A stretch of DNA of 55,987 nt. Source: an uncultured Phycisphaerales bacterium. Lineage in GTDB: Bacteria; Planctomycetota; Phycisphaerae; Sedimentisphaerales; Anaerobacaceae. Shown here one piece after another: positions 33,910 to 41,922 of the stretch. The first letter of the stretch is position 1; each line of letters begins with the position of its first letter. The notes under the pieces were generated by a model. The model ran no database searches and was not told where the DNA came from. It worked only from the letters and a program-made list of their open reading frames with translations. The translations under genes and the position numbers were made by a program. The stretch spans positions 1 to 55,987 of the forward strand of contig CALEZT010000226.1 of the NCBI GenBank assembly GCA_937927975.1, in the 5' to 3' direction.

Positions 33910-34121
33910 CGGAGTTCCGCGATGAGTTCCTCAGCGAGGAGGATCTGGACCTGCAAAATCTGACGGACGAAGAACTCGACGCCGTGTGGACGGCGTGGCT
34001 CTACCTGGCCCAGATCACCAACGACGAGGACCGATACACCTACTCCCATGGCGTGTTCACACACGAGCCCGTCGATGAGGCGAACCCCGAGAGCGGCCCA
34101 CCTAAGGACAAGCTTCCGTAG
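33906..34121 (+). CDS. Small acidic protein coupled to the nucleotidyltransferase gene
   Basis: 71 aa, strongly acidic (EFLSEEDLDLQNLTDEELDA), helical, no known motif. The start at 33906 is chosen over an ATG at 33900 because GGGAGG lies 6 nt upstream and it creates the ATGA overlap with the preceding stop. The acidic character would suit an antitoxin or binding partner of the basic/Lys-rich upstream protein; this is inference from position and charge only. It ends 6 nt from the convergent gene 34128-35459. Confidence 0.7.
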   Translation: MTEFRDEFLSEEDLDLQNLTDEELDAVWTAWLYLAQITNDEDRYTYSHGVFTHEPVDEANPESGPPKDKLP

Positions 34122-34127
34122 GCAACT

Positions 34128-35459
34128 CTAAGGTCTCACGGCGGTGCCGTCGGGCCTTCGGACGGGGCGCCAGAAACCAGGGTCTTCGGGGAGCGGGAAC
34201 TTCGCGGCCAGTTCCTCGTTGAGGTCCACGCCGAAGCCCGGGGCTTCGTTGATGTGCATGTAGCCTTTGTCCATCGTGGGGCAGCCGGGGAAGACCTCGC
34301 GCGTGCGGTCGTTGAAGGTTACGCTCTCCTGGATGCCGAAATTCCAGATGGCCAGGTCCAGATGCGCGTTGGCCGCGTGGCCAACGGGGGAGACGTCGCC
34401 CGGGCCGTGCCAGGCGCTGCGGACGTTGAACCACTCGCCCAGCGTCGCGATCTTGCGGGCGACGCTCAGGCCGCCGACCTGCGAGATGTGCACGCGGATG
34501 AAGTCGATCAGCCGCTCGGAGATCAGGCCGACCCATTCGTGCGGGCTGTTGAACAGTTCGCCCATCGCGATCGGCACGCACGTCTGCTGGCGGAGGATCT
34601 TGAAGTAGCCGTTGTCCTCGGGGGCGAACGGGTCCTCGATGAAGAACGGGCGGTACTTCTCGAGTTGCTTGCAGAGGTTGATCGCTTCGATGGGCGGGAT
34701 GCGCTCGTGGATGTCGTGGAGCAGCTCGACCTCGTCGCCGCACGTGGCGCGGACGTGCTCGAACATCTCGATCGTGCCTTTGACGTACGGCCGGATCGCC
34801 ATGTTCGAATCGGAGGGCAGGCCGAAACCGGCGTCCTTGAAGTCCGCCTGTTTCGACAGGTGGGGCGAGCCATAGCCGCCTCGCTGGATGCGGATGTGGC
34901 GGAAGCCTCGCTCCATTGCGCGCTTGACGCTGTCCTCGATCTGCTTGAGGTCATTGCCGCCGCAATGTGTGTAGCAGTCCACCGCGAAGCGGCACTTGCC
35001 TCCGAGCAGTTGGTAGACCGGCATGCCCGCCCGCTTGCCCTTGATGTCCCATAACGCCTGGTCCAGGCCGCTCAGCGCATTGTTCAGCACCGGTCCGTTT
35101 CGCCAATAGGAACTCGTGTAGGCGTTCTGCCACATGTCTTCGATGTTATCGACATCCCGGCCCCTGGCGAACGGATCGAGATACTCGTTCACCGCCGCCG
35201 CGACGGTCAAAGGCCTCTGGTTGAACGTCGCGCATCCCAGGCCATAGAGTCCCGGCTCGCTCGTCTCGACCTTGACCACGCACAGGCGAATCCCCGCCGG
35301 GGCGGTGAGGATCGTCTTGACCTTTGTGATCTTCAACGGCGGCAGGCCCTTCGTCGCCTTCGAGTACGCCGCATCCTCGCCCCTGGCGGGCTTCAGAAAC
35401 CCCAGCATGCCCGCGGCGGCCCCGAGCCCGAAACCTTTCATCATGTCACGTCGATCCAT
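34128..35459 (-). CDS. Tat-exported enolase-superfamily sugar-acid dehydratase (ManD/RspA-like)
   Basis: 443 aa. N-terminal Tat signal (DRRDMMKGFGLG, RR at 3-4). The barrel carries the three magnesium ligands D249, E275 and E301 at 26-residue intervals, the spacing of D-mannonate dehydratase, with H251 two residues after the first ligand as in ManD, and H351 (AWHGPGD). The family includes D-mannonate and D-gluconate dehydratases and weakly active RspA-type proteins. Its start overlaps the end of the BASS-type transporter gene by 14 nt, so the two are translationally coupled. Export is unusual for a dehydratase that is normally cytoplasmic. Confidence 0.9.
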   Translation of the reverse strand: MDRRDMMKGFGLGAAAGMLGFLKPARGEDAAYSKATKGLPPLKITKVKTILTAPAGIRLCVVKVETSEPGLYGLGCATFNQRPLTVAAAVNEYLDPFARGRDVDNIEDMWQNAYTSSYWRNGPVLNNALSGLDQALWDIKGKRAGMPVYQLLGGKCRFAVDCYTHCGGNDLKQIEDSVKRAMERGFRHIRIQRGGYGSPHLSKQADFKDAGFGLPSDSNMAIRPYVKGTIEMFEHVRATCGDEVELLHDIHERIPPIEAINLCKQLEKYRPFFIEDPFAPEDNGYFKILRQQTCVPIAMGELFNSPHEWVGLISERLIDFIRVHISQVGGLSVARKIATLGEWFNVRSAWHGPGDVSPVGHAANAHLDLAIWNFGIQESVTFNDRTREVFPGCPTMDKGYMHINEAPGFGVDLNEELAAKFPLPEDPGFWRPVRRPDGTAVRP

Positions 35460-36795
35460 CGAACGCTCCTTGCTGTTTTGCTTCGCTGATTGGAGATGTC
35501 TCGCGTTTGGCGGTCTTGACGGGCCGGCGGTGCCACCAGGTCGCCAGGACCGAGCCGGAGATGTTCATCCAGGGCCCGAAGATTGCCGGAGCCAGCGCCG
35601 CTGTGTTGCTTTGGAGCGCTTTGACAGCCAGGGCCGAGGCCATGCCGCCGTTCTGCAGGCCCACCTCGATGGCCACCGTCCGGCAGGTTCGCTCGTCGAG
35701 CCGCACGAGCCGCGAGAGCCAGTAGCCCAATGCATAACCGACGGAATTGTGAATAACTACAGCGGCCATCAGTAGCCCGCCGACGGTGAGCAGATCATCC
35801 CTTGACTGGGCTGTGATAATCGCGATGATCAGACAGATACCCGCCATGGAGACGACGGGCAGCACCCTGTCCATCCAATTGCCCGATTGCCCGAGGATGA
35901 GGCTGACGATGAGCTTCACCAGCGACACGGCGCCGATCAGCGCCGCTCCGATGATGATACCGTCTCGGAATGCCATAATGGCGTTGGGCAGACGGCCATA
36001 TAGGGCGACCGTCAATACGGCCATACCAAATCCGCCCGCCGCCAGCAGCGAGAGTGGCCCCTTGCGATTGGCCCATCGGCTGTTACTGTAGAGAATACGG
36101 TTGGCGACCAGACCTGCCAGCACCGGAACAACAATCATGTTCAGGATCAGAAGCATCATGGGCACGAACTTGACGGGCACAAACCGGCCCGCCAGCAGCT
36201 TCATCATCAAGGGCGTCATCAGGGGCGACATCAGCGTCGAGCACGAGGTCATCGTCACCGAGAGGGCCACGTCACCGCCGGCCAGGTAGGCCATCAGGTT
36301 GGAGGCGACGCCGCCGGGGCAGGAGCCGACGAGCACGATCCCCGCCGCGATTTCCGGCGGAAAACCGAACATTTTGGCCACCCCGAAGCCCACCAGCGGC
36401 ATGATCGAGAATTGCAGTACCATGCCGACGAACACCGGCCAGGGCATCTTGAACACTCTCGCGAAGTCCGCCAGGCTCAGGGTCGTGCCCATGCCGAACA
36501 TGATGATCTGGATCAAGGGGACGATCAGCTTGCCCAGATCGAACCCGGCCCAGGTCATGAAGGCTTGGGGATAAAACATCGAGCCGCCGACGAAGGCAAA
36601 GACCCAGACCGTGAAGGCGTAGCTCTTCAGGAACGGATGCCTCATGAAGTACAGCGCCAGGAGCGTCAGCGCTCCGATGACCAGGGGGCCGACCTGGGAC
36701 CGGTAGCCCATGGCGAGCAGGATTGCGGTAACGGCCGCAAGCAGCAAGGAAATCCAGGCGAGGTACTTCGGCGTAGTCCGCAGCGTATCCGGCAT
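35446..36795 (-). CDS. Bile acid:sodium symporter (BASS)-family transporter
   Basis: 449 aa integral membrane protein with about ten hydrophobic segments. Two extra N-terminal segments (about 10-50) precede the SBF core, which begins near LGKLIVPLIQIIMFGMGTTL (core LIQIIMFGMGT). The GSCPGGVASNLMAYLAGGD and EVGLQNGGMASALA elements match the two discontinuous, Na+-binding crossover regions of ASBT-type carriers. The C-terminal tail is short and polar. It is the promoter-proximal gene of a two-gene unit with the ManD-like dehydratase, so it probably imports an organic acid related to that enzyme's product. Upstream is a 593 bp repeat-rich gap. Confidence 0.93.
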   Translation of the reverse strand: MPDTLRTTPKYLAWISLLLAAVTAILLAMGYRSQVGPLVIGALTLLALYFMRHPFLKSYAFTVWVFAFVGGSMFYPQAFMTWAGFDLGKLIVPLIQIIMFGMGTTLSLADFARVFKMPWPVFVGMVLQFSIMPLVGFGVAKMFGFPPEIAAGIVLVGSCPGGVASNLMAYLAGGDVALSVTMTSCSTLMSPLMTPLMMKLLAGRFVPVKFVPMMLLILNMIVVPVLAGLVANRILYSNSRWANRKGPLSLLAAGGFGMAVLTVALYGRLPNAIMAFRDGIIIGAALIGAVSLVKLIVSLILGQSGNWMDRVLPVVSMAGICLIIAIITAQSRDDLLTVGGLLMAAVVIHNSVGYALGYWLSRLVRLDERTCRTVAIEVGLQNGGMASALAVKALQSNTAALAPAIFGPWMNISGSVLATWWHRRPVKTAKRETSPISEAKQQGAFDGST

Positions 36796-36909
36796 CGTTC
36801 AGAACTCCAAACGACAGAGTGAGTGTTTCGCCGTTGTCACGTGGCTATAGTCTTACTGCGCCGGGCGCGGACCCGCAACACAAAACTGCCTTCCATCGTA
36901 GCATGGAGT

Positions 36910-37293
36910 GTGTCCGGATTCTCTGGCAGACCGAAGACACGCAAGCAAGCAGGAGAGGTCCCTATCGCATGGGGGGGAATGCAGGTCCGGAGCGGGCCTG
37001 CCTGGGGAGTTTTGCGCGTTGCGGCCTCCGGCTTGAGACTCGAGCGAGGCGCTCGCTTGTGAAGACAGGTGTCGCATGAAGCGTGCGCAGCACCTGTCCC
37101 GCTGGTGGCCTCAAAGCGCCAAACTCCCGCCGCTCGCGGCGGATTCCGGATCAGTCCGTTCCTTCCCACACCTCCATTGCCAGGAAGGAACCGCGTGCCA
37201 GGAGAACCACTCGAACCCTGTAGCGTGCCCGGCAGGGCGTGTTTTCCGTCCGGCGAAGGGGAGATAACGCCTCACGGCGTCACTGCGAACGGG
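36910..37293. repeat. Structured multi-hairpin repeat (copy 4)
   Basis: It aligns with copy 2 over its length. Hairpin GCAGGTCCG-GAG-CGGGCCTGC (36981-37001); outer stem GGGAGTTTTGCGC (37005-37017) / GCGCCAAACTCCC (37116-37128); inner CGAGCG-AGG-CGCTCG; CAGGTG ... CACCTG; CGCCG-CTCG-CGGCG; conserved GGATTCCGGATCAGTCCG; tail GATAACGCC-TCAC-GGCGTC. Compared with copy 2 several stem positions changed on both sides. It fills most of 36796-37388; no gene is seen. Confidence 0.85.
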
Positions 37294-37388
37294 TTCGCTT
37301 TTGCGCTTGATTGCCGGGGCTCGCTCGGGTAGCCTCTTGCGTTCGCGTTTGGAATGGGGCTCAAGAGAAAGGACTCGCGGCGATCGCC

Positions 37389-38252
37389 ATGCTGATCGGA
37401 CTGAAGCTCGACATCGGATTTGCTCAAGAGGAGTTGTACCGGCGGCTCTACGGCCCGCGAGACATCCTGCCGTTCCTGAGGGAATTGGGTTTCGGCGCGG
37501 TCGAGACGCCGGTCGGGCCGGGGACCGACCTGGACCGACTGCGGGAGCACATCGCCTGTTGCGCCGGCGCGGACCTGAAGGTCTCGCTGCACCCTTATTC
37601 CGAGGCGACCATCTTCAACGTGGCGTACTTCTCGCCGGAGGCGGACAATCCGTGCCGCCAGATGCACGAGCGGTTTCTGGCGATCGCGGGCGAGGCGGCT
37701 CGGATGCAGAAGTGCCCCACGGTCGTCAACCTTCACGGCGCCGCCGGCGGCAGCGACGAGGCCCGCGGGCAGCTCCTAAGCCGTTCGATCGCGTTCTTCA
37801 CCTGGGCCGGCCAATGGTGCAAGGACAACGCACCGGAGGTCGTCGTCACGGTGGAGCTGCAAATGAGTCCCGATCCCGGCGAACCCCGCCAGCGGATCGG
37901 CGACACGTACGCCGAGCTGCTGGACGTCGCGACGCAGAGCGGCGTGGGAGTCTGCTGGGATTTCGGCCACGCGTTCTGGAATACGCGTCGTTTCGGCTGG
38001 CCGATCAAGCCGCCCAGGACGCTGCTCAAGCGAATCGTGCACGTCCATTGTCACGACGCCTCCACCGAGGACCATCACCCGCTGGTCCACGGCGCGGTCC
38101 CCTGGCGGGACTTCATCGGACTCCTGCTCAAGCAGGGTTTCGACGGACGCGTGATCCTCGAAGTGCCTCCCGACCAGTTCCTCCGCGCCGGCGGCGTCGA
38201 CAGCCTGATCGACTCGGCCAAGGCCCTCAACAGCGTCCGTCCCGGTCGTTGA
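37389..38252 (+). CDS. Xylose-isomerase-like sugar phosphate isomerase/epimerase (cytoplasmic)
   Basis: 287 aa TIM-barrel protein without signal peptide. Family elements include LGFGAVETPVGPG, LKVSLHPYSE, VVTVELQMSP (first metal Glu), VGVCWDFGHAFWN (Asp, His), VHVHCHDAS and VILEVPPDQF (last Glu), giving a full divalent-metal site. The start is uncertain: ATG 37389 lacks a close ribosome-binding site (AAAGGA is about 18 nt upstream). The context gives no specific substrate. It may serve the same sugar-processing network as the exported isomerase at 13431. Confidence 0.88.
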   Translation: MLIGLKLDIGFAQEELYRRLYGPRDILPFLRELGFGAVETPVGPGTDLDRLREHIACCAGADLKVSLHPYSEATIFNVAYFSPEADNPCRQMHERFLAIAGEAARMQKCPTVVNLHGAAGGSDEARGQLLSRSIAFFTWAGQWCKDNAPEVVVTVELQMSPDPGEPRQRIGDTYAELLDVATQSGVGVCWDFGHAFWNTRRFGWPIKPPRTLLKRIVHVHCHDASTEDHHPLVHGAVPWRDFIGLLLKQGFDGRVILEVPPDQFLRAGGVDSLIDSAKALNSVRPGR

Positions 38253-38363
38253 AGACGAACCCACCAACGATCCTCACTGCACCTGTAAGACCGTCGGGAA
38301 TGGGCAAACCCTGTGCGGGAGAATCCTGTATAGAGGGGAGAAGTGTTCTTGAAAGGTGCAGTC

Positions 38364-39866
38364 ATGCGTCAGAAGAGACGGTTTCGTGCCGCCGCAATGG
38401 TGGTTCTTGGATTCCTCGTGATGGTTGCCTTGCTGATCGTCTTGACAGGGTCGGGGCTCGCTGCGGAAACGGGCAACGCCGGTTGGGAGGGCGGGGCGGG
38501 GCTTTTGATCGACGACTTCGCTCCTGGTCGCGGATTGGCCGGCGGCGTGTGGGAGATTGTCCGCGAGCAGGGGAGTGCGGCGCCGGGGGGAAAGGTCGAA
38601 ACGCTGGATCACGAAGGACGTACAGTCCTGCACCTGACCGGGGCCGTCAAGACCGGTCCCGGCGGAGCGGTCCAGGCGCGTCGCACGCTCATGGTGCGAC
38701 GCCGGCCGTTGGACGGGGGGCTGTACGCCGGGGTTCGGCTGGTGGTCAAAGGCAACGGGGAAACCTACGCGGTCCATCTGCGGACGCGGGACACCCGGTA
38801 TCCGCAGCAGAGCTATCAGACGCAGTTCGCGACGACGGGCCAGTGGCAGGAGATCAAGCTGCCGTTCAGGGGCTTCCTGCCCACCGCTGTGCGTCAGCAA
38901 TTGAACCCGGCGGAACTGATGGCCCTTGCGGTCGTCGCGAGCGGTCGGGAATTCAACGCGGACCTTTACATCGACGAGATCGGGCTTTATCGTGAGCAAA
39001 CCATGTACAGACAACTGACACCAGAAGAAGAGCGGGTCATCATCCACAAGGGCACCGAGCGGCCGTTCACCGGCAAGTACGAGAAGCACTTCGAGAAGGG
39101 CGTCTACACCTGCCGGCGGTGCGGGGCGGAGTTGTTCGAGTCGTCGTCGAAGTTCCGCTCGGACTGCGGCTGGCCGAGCTTCGACGAGCAGATCTCCGGC
39201 GCGGTCAAGTGGCAACCCGACGCCGACGGCATGCGGACCGAAATCCTCTGCAACAATTGCGGTGGCCACCTGGGCCACGTGTTCCTGGGTGAACGGCTCA
39301 CCGAGAAGAACACCCGCTACTGCGTCAATTCGATCTCGATGGACTTCACCCCCGCCGAGCAGCGCCAGGCTAAGGTCGAGGTCAAGACCGAGCGGGCTCT
39401 CTTCGCCTCCGGCTGCTTCTGGGGCACGGAGTACCACTTCAAGCGACAGCCCGGCGTGATCTCTACCACCGTCGGCTTCACCGGCGGCCGTACCCAGAAC
39501 CCGACCTACAAACAAGTCTGCACCGGCACGACCGGCCATGCGGAAACGACCGAGGTCATCTACGATCCGTCCAAGACCACCTACGAACAGCTTGCCAAGC
39601 TCTTCTTCGAGACGCATGACTTCACGCAGCTCAATCGCCAGGGCCCGGACATCGGCCCGCAGTACCGCTCGGCCATCTTCTACCTCAACGACGAGCAGAA
39701 GCAGATTGCCGAGAAGCTCGTGGAGCAACTGCGTCTCAAGGGCTTCAACGTCAAGACGGAGATCACCAAGGCAAGCACATTCTGGCCTGCGGAAGACTAC
39801 CACCAGGACTACTACGACAAGACCCAGGGCACGCCGTACTGCCACATCTATCGCAAGATCTTCTGA
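38364..39866 (+). CDS. Exported CIA30 - MsrB - MsrA fusion, methionine sulfoxide reductase
   Basis: 500 aa. An N-terminal basic stretch plus hydrophobic helix (about 9-33) ends in AAE, so a signal or anchor is likely. Residues about 46-210 resemble the CIA30/NDUFAF1-type beta-sandwich (LLIDDFAPG ... LYIDEIGLYRE). MsrB follows (about 214-330) with zinc cysteines C250, C253, C296, C299 and catalytic C320 (RYCVNS). MsrA is C-terminal (about 343-500) with catalytic C351 in GCFWG. MsrB-MsrA fusions are known; the added CIA30-like domain is not a common partner. The ATG at 38364 follows AAAGGTG; a GTG at 38343 is less likely. It would repair both R and S methionine sulfoxides in envelope proteins. 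Confidence 0.93.
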   Translation: MRQKRRFRAAAMVVLGFLVMVALLIVLTGSGLAAETGNAGWEGGAGLLIDDFAPGRGLAGGVWEIVREQGSAAPGGKVETLDHEGRTVLHLTGAVKTGPGGAVQARRTLMVRRRPLDGGLYAGVRLVVKGNGETYAVHLRTRDTRYPQQSYQTQFATTGQWQEIKLPFRGFLPTAVRQQLNPAELMALAVVASGREFNADLYIDEIGLYREQTMYRQLTPEEERVIIHKGTERPFTGKYEKHFEKGVYTCRRCGAELFESSSKFRSDCGWPSFDEQISGAVKWQPDADGMRTEILCNNCGGHLGHVFLGERLTEKNTRYCVNSISMDFTPAEQRQAKVEVKTERALFASGCFWGTEYHFKRQPGVISTTVGFTGGRTQNPTYKQVCTGTTGHAETTEVIYDPSKTTYEQLAKLFFETHDFTQLNRQGPDIGPQYRSAIFYLNDEQKQIAEKLVEQLRLKGFNVKTEITKASTFWPAEDYHQDYYDKTQGTPYCHIYRKIF

Positions 39867-39897
39867 AACGGATCCGGAATGCTCTTTGTGCGGATTT

Positions 39898-40024
39898 TGT
39901 CATCCTGAACGCAGCGCAGCGAAGTGAAGAGCCTGTCCTGAACGAAGTGAAGGAATCTGGCTCGCGATCGCGAGAAATCTTGCGTCCGGCGCCCAGATCC
40001 TTCGGCTACGCCTCAGGATGACAA
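39898..40024. repeat. GTCATCCTGA...TCAGGATGAC intergenic repeat
   Basis: Perfect 12-bp terminal inverted repeats TTGTCATCCTGA (39898-39909) and TCAGGATGACAA (40013-40024) enclose GCAGCGCAGCGAAGTGAAG, CCTGAACGAAGTGAAGGA and AGATCCTTCGGCTACGCC. This type of repeat is widespread in environmental bacterial genomes. It accounts for much of the 288 bp gap 39867-40154. Confidence 0.85.
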
Positions 40025-40154
40025 GTCGCCATTCTGCGTACACCGCCCACACCAAGAATTGAACGCGGGCTCACGATTGCTGAAGGCTTCCCACCGCGGT
40101 AATATCTGGCATCGATCGAATGCCGATTTGTCTGAGCAATCTGGAGGTTCGCGG

Positions 40155-41312
40155 ATGCGGACGGTTCGTTTTGGGATCATCGGGTGCGGGATGATGGGTC
40201 GGGAGTTCGCCAGTGCGGCGGCCCGCTGGCTGCATCTGCCGGAGATGACGGTTCGGCCCGAGATCGTCGCTATCTGCAACCGCACGCTGGGCACGCCCAA
40301 GGTGGACTGGTTCCGCGACCACATCCCAACGATCCGACAGGTGACCGACGACTATCGCGAGCTGCTGGCCAACGACGAGGTCGAGGCGGTCTACATCGCA
40401 GTGCCGCACAATCTGCATCAGGAGTTGTACATCGCGGCCCTCGAGGCTGGCAAGCACCTGATGGGCGAGAAGCCTTTCGGCATCGACCTGGCGGCCAACG
40501 CCGCGATCCTGGCCGCGGTGGACAAACATCCGGACCGCTTCGTCCGGTGCGCCTCGCAGTGGGTCTTCTTCCCGGCGGCCCAGCGGATCGGGCGGATGAT
40601 CGAGGCCGGTGACTTCGGACGGATCATCGAGGTCAACGCGGGCTACCTGCACAGCAGCGACCTCGACCCCAACAAGCCCATCAACTGGAAACGCAGGGTC
40701 GAGTTCAACGGCCAATATGGCGTGATGGGCGATCTGGGCCCGCACGTCTGCGCGATTCCGCTGCGGGCGGGCTGGGTCCCGCGGAACGTTCGGGCGGTCC
40801 TGTCCAATATCATGACCTCGCGGCCCAACGGCAAGGGCGGCCGGGTCCCCTGCGACACCTGGGACAACGCATCGCTCCTGTGCGAAGCGCACGATCCCGC
40901 GTCCGGCAGCGTCTTCCCGCTCAATCTGAAGACGCATCGAATCTCGCCGGGCGCGCGGAATGACTGGTATATCGAGATTTATGGGACGCAGGCCTCCGCA
41001 CGGTACAGCCTCAGCGAGCCGAACCGGCTCGAGGTGCTCGAATACTCGCCCGGCCGGGAGCAGACCTGGCGTCGGATCGACCTGGGCCAGGAGACCGCGT
41101 ACGCTTCGATCACGCCGGCGATCTTTCAGTTCGGCGTCTCGGATGCGATCCTGCAGATGTGGGCGGCGTTCCTGTACGAGCTGGACACGGGCCGCACGCC
41201 CAGCCGGTTCGCAGGCTGCGTCACGCCGTGGGAGAGCGTCGCCTGGCACATGCTCTTCACCGAGGCCCTGGAATCGCACACCTCGGGCGGCACGGCCAAG
41301 GTCCTGGATTGA
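40155..41312 (+). CDS. Gfo/Idh/MocA-family oxidoreductase (cytoplasmic)
   Basis: 385 aa. Rossmann motif FGIIGCGMMG at the very N-terminus, catalytic-region EKP in MGEKPFGIDL, and a C-terminal beta-sheet domain with GDLGPHVCAIPLRAG. Unlike the other members in this window it has no Tat or Sec signal, so it acts in the cytoplasm. GGAGG lies 7 nt before the ATG; open sequence further upstream belongs to the repeat region. The following YgjP-type peptidase gene starts 48 nt later, possibly in the same transcript. Substrate unknown. Confidence 0.93.
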   Translation: MRTVRFGIIGCGMMGREFASAAARWLHLPEMTVRPEIVAICNRTLGTPKVDWFRDHIPTIRQVTDDYRELLANDEVEAVYIAVPHNLHQELYIAALEAGKHLMGEKPFGIDLAANAAILAAVDKHPDRFVRCASQWVFFPAAQRIGRMIEAGDFGRIIEVNAGYLHSSDLDPNKPINWKRRVEFNGQYGVMGDLGPHVCAIPLRAGWVPRNVRAVLSNIMTSRPNGKGGRVPCDTWDNASLLCEAHDPASGSVFPLNLKTHRISPGARNDWYIEIYGTQASARYSLSEPNRLEVLEYSPGREQTWRRIDLGQETAYASITPAIFQFGVSDAILQMWAAFLYELDTGRTPSRFAGCVTPWESVAWHMLFTEALESHTSGGTAKVLD

Positions 41313-41323
41313 GGGCCCGCCGG

Positions 41324-41353
41324 TCCTATTCGTCCCATCCGTCCCATAGGTCC
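41324..41353. repeat. Four tandem 9-bp GTCCYATNN units
   Basis: GTCCTATTC, GTCCCATCC, GTCCCATAG and GTCCTGTGG follow one another, related to the inverted array at 1984-2091. They sit directly before the start of the 41361 gene and replace its expected ribosome-binding region. Confidence 0.75.
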
Positions 41354-41360
41354 TGTGGCT

Positions 41361-41906
41361 ATGCTGAAACGAATCGACACATGGCACATCGCCGACATCG
41401 GCCCGATTGCGGTCGAGTCCTCCGATCGCGCCCGCTACACGCGGATCACGCTCAAACGCACCGGCGAGGTCAAGCTGACTGTGCCCAGAGGAGTCTCTTT
41501 CGACCAGGCCCGGAGTTTCCTCGATTCTCGGATCGCCTGGATCCAGCGGCACCGTCGCGATTGCCGAGGACTGGAGGAGATGCCGGTCGCCGGCTGGGCC
41601 CAGGCCCGTCGGCTCCTGTTCGATCGCCTGCGCGAGCTGGCCGCCAGGCACGGCTACCAGTTCAACAAGGCGACAGTGAAGAATCAGCGGACCCTCTGGG
41701 GCAGTTGCTCACACCGAAACAACATCAATCTGAATGTGAACCTGCTCCGACTGCCCGAGGAGCTGCGCGATTACGTGATTCTTCACGAGCTCGTCCACAC
41801 GCGACACAAGAACCACAGCCGGGCCTTCTGGCAGGAACTCGGCGGGCTCGTCGGCGACGCCAAGGGCCTTCAGAGAGCCCTGCGTCGGTTCCGACTGAAT
41901 TCCTAG
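41361..41906 (+). CDS. YgjP/WLM-type M48-like metallopeptidase
   Basis: 181 aa (ATG at 41361; a GTG at 41355 is possible). It carries the zinc-peptidase motif HELVH (142-146) with the third ligand region H152, preceded by RTLWGSCS (110-117), the signature of the YgjP/DUF45 family. Cytoplasmic. The N-terminal part forms the SprT-unlike beta domain with ITLKRTGEVKLTVPRG. No recognisable ribosome-binding site other than TAGGT within the repeat. The gene may be co-transcribed with the oxidoreductase upstream and the GH38-like gene 16 nt downstream. Physiological substrate unknown. Confidence 0.92.
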   Translation: MLKRIDTWHIADIGPIAVESSDRARYTRITLKRTGEVKLTVPRGVSFDQARSFLDSRIAWIQRHRRDCRGLEEMPVAGWAQARRLLFDRLRELAARHGYQFNKATVKNQRTLWGSCSHRNNINLNVNLLRLPEELRDYVILHELVHTRHKNHSRAFWQELGGLVGDAKGLQRALRRFRLNS

Positions 41907-41922
41907 ATCGAAAGGAGCCTGG

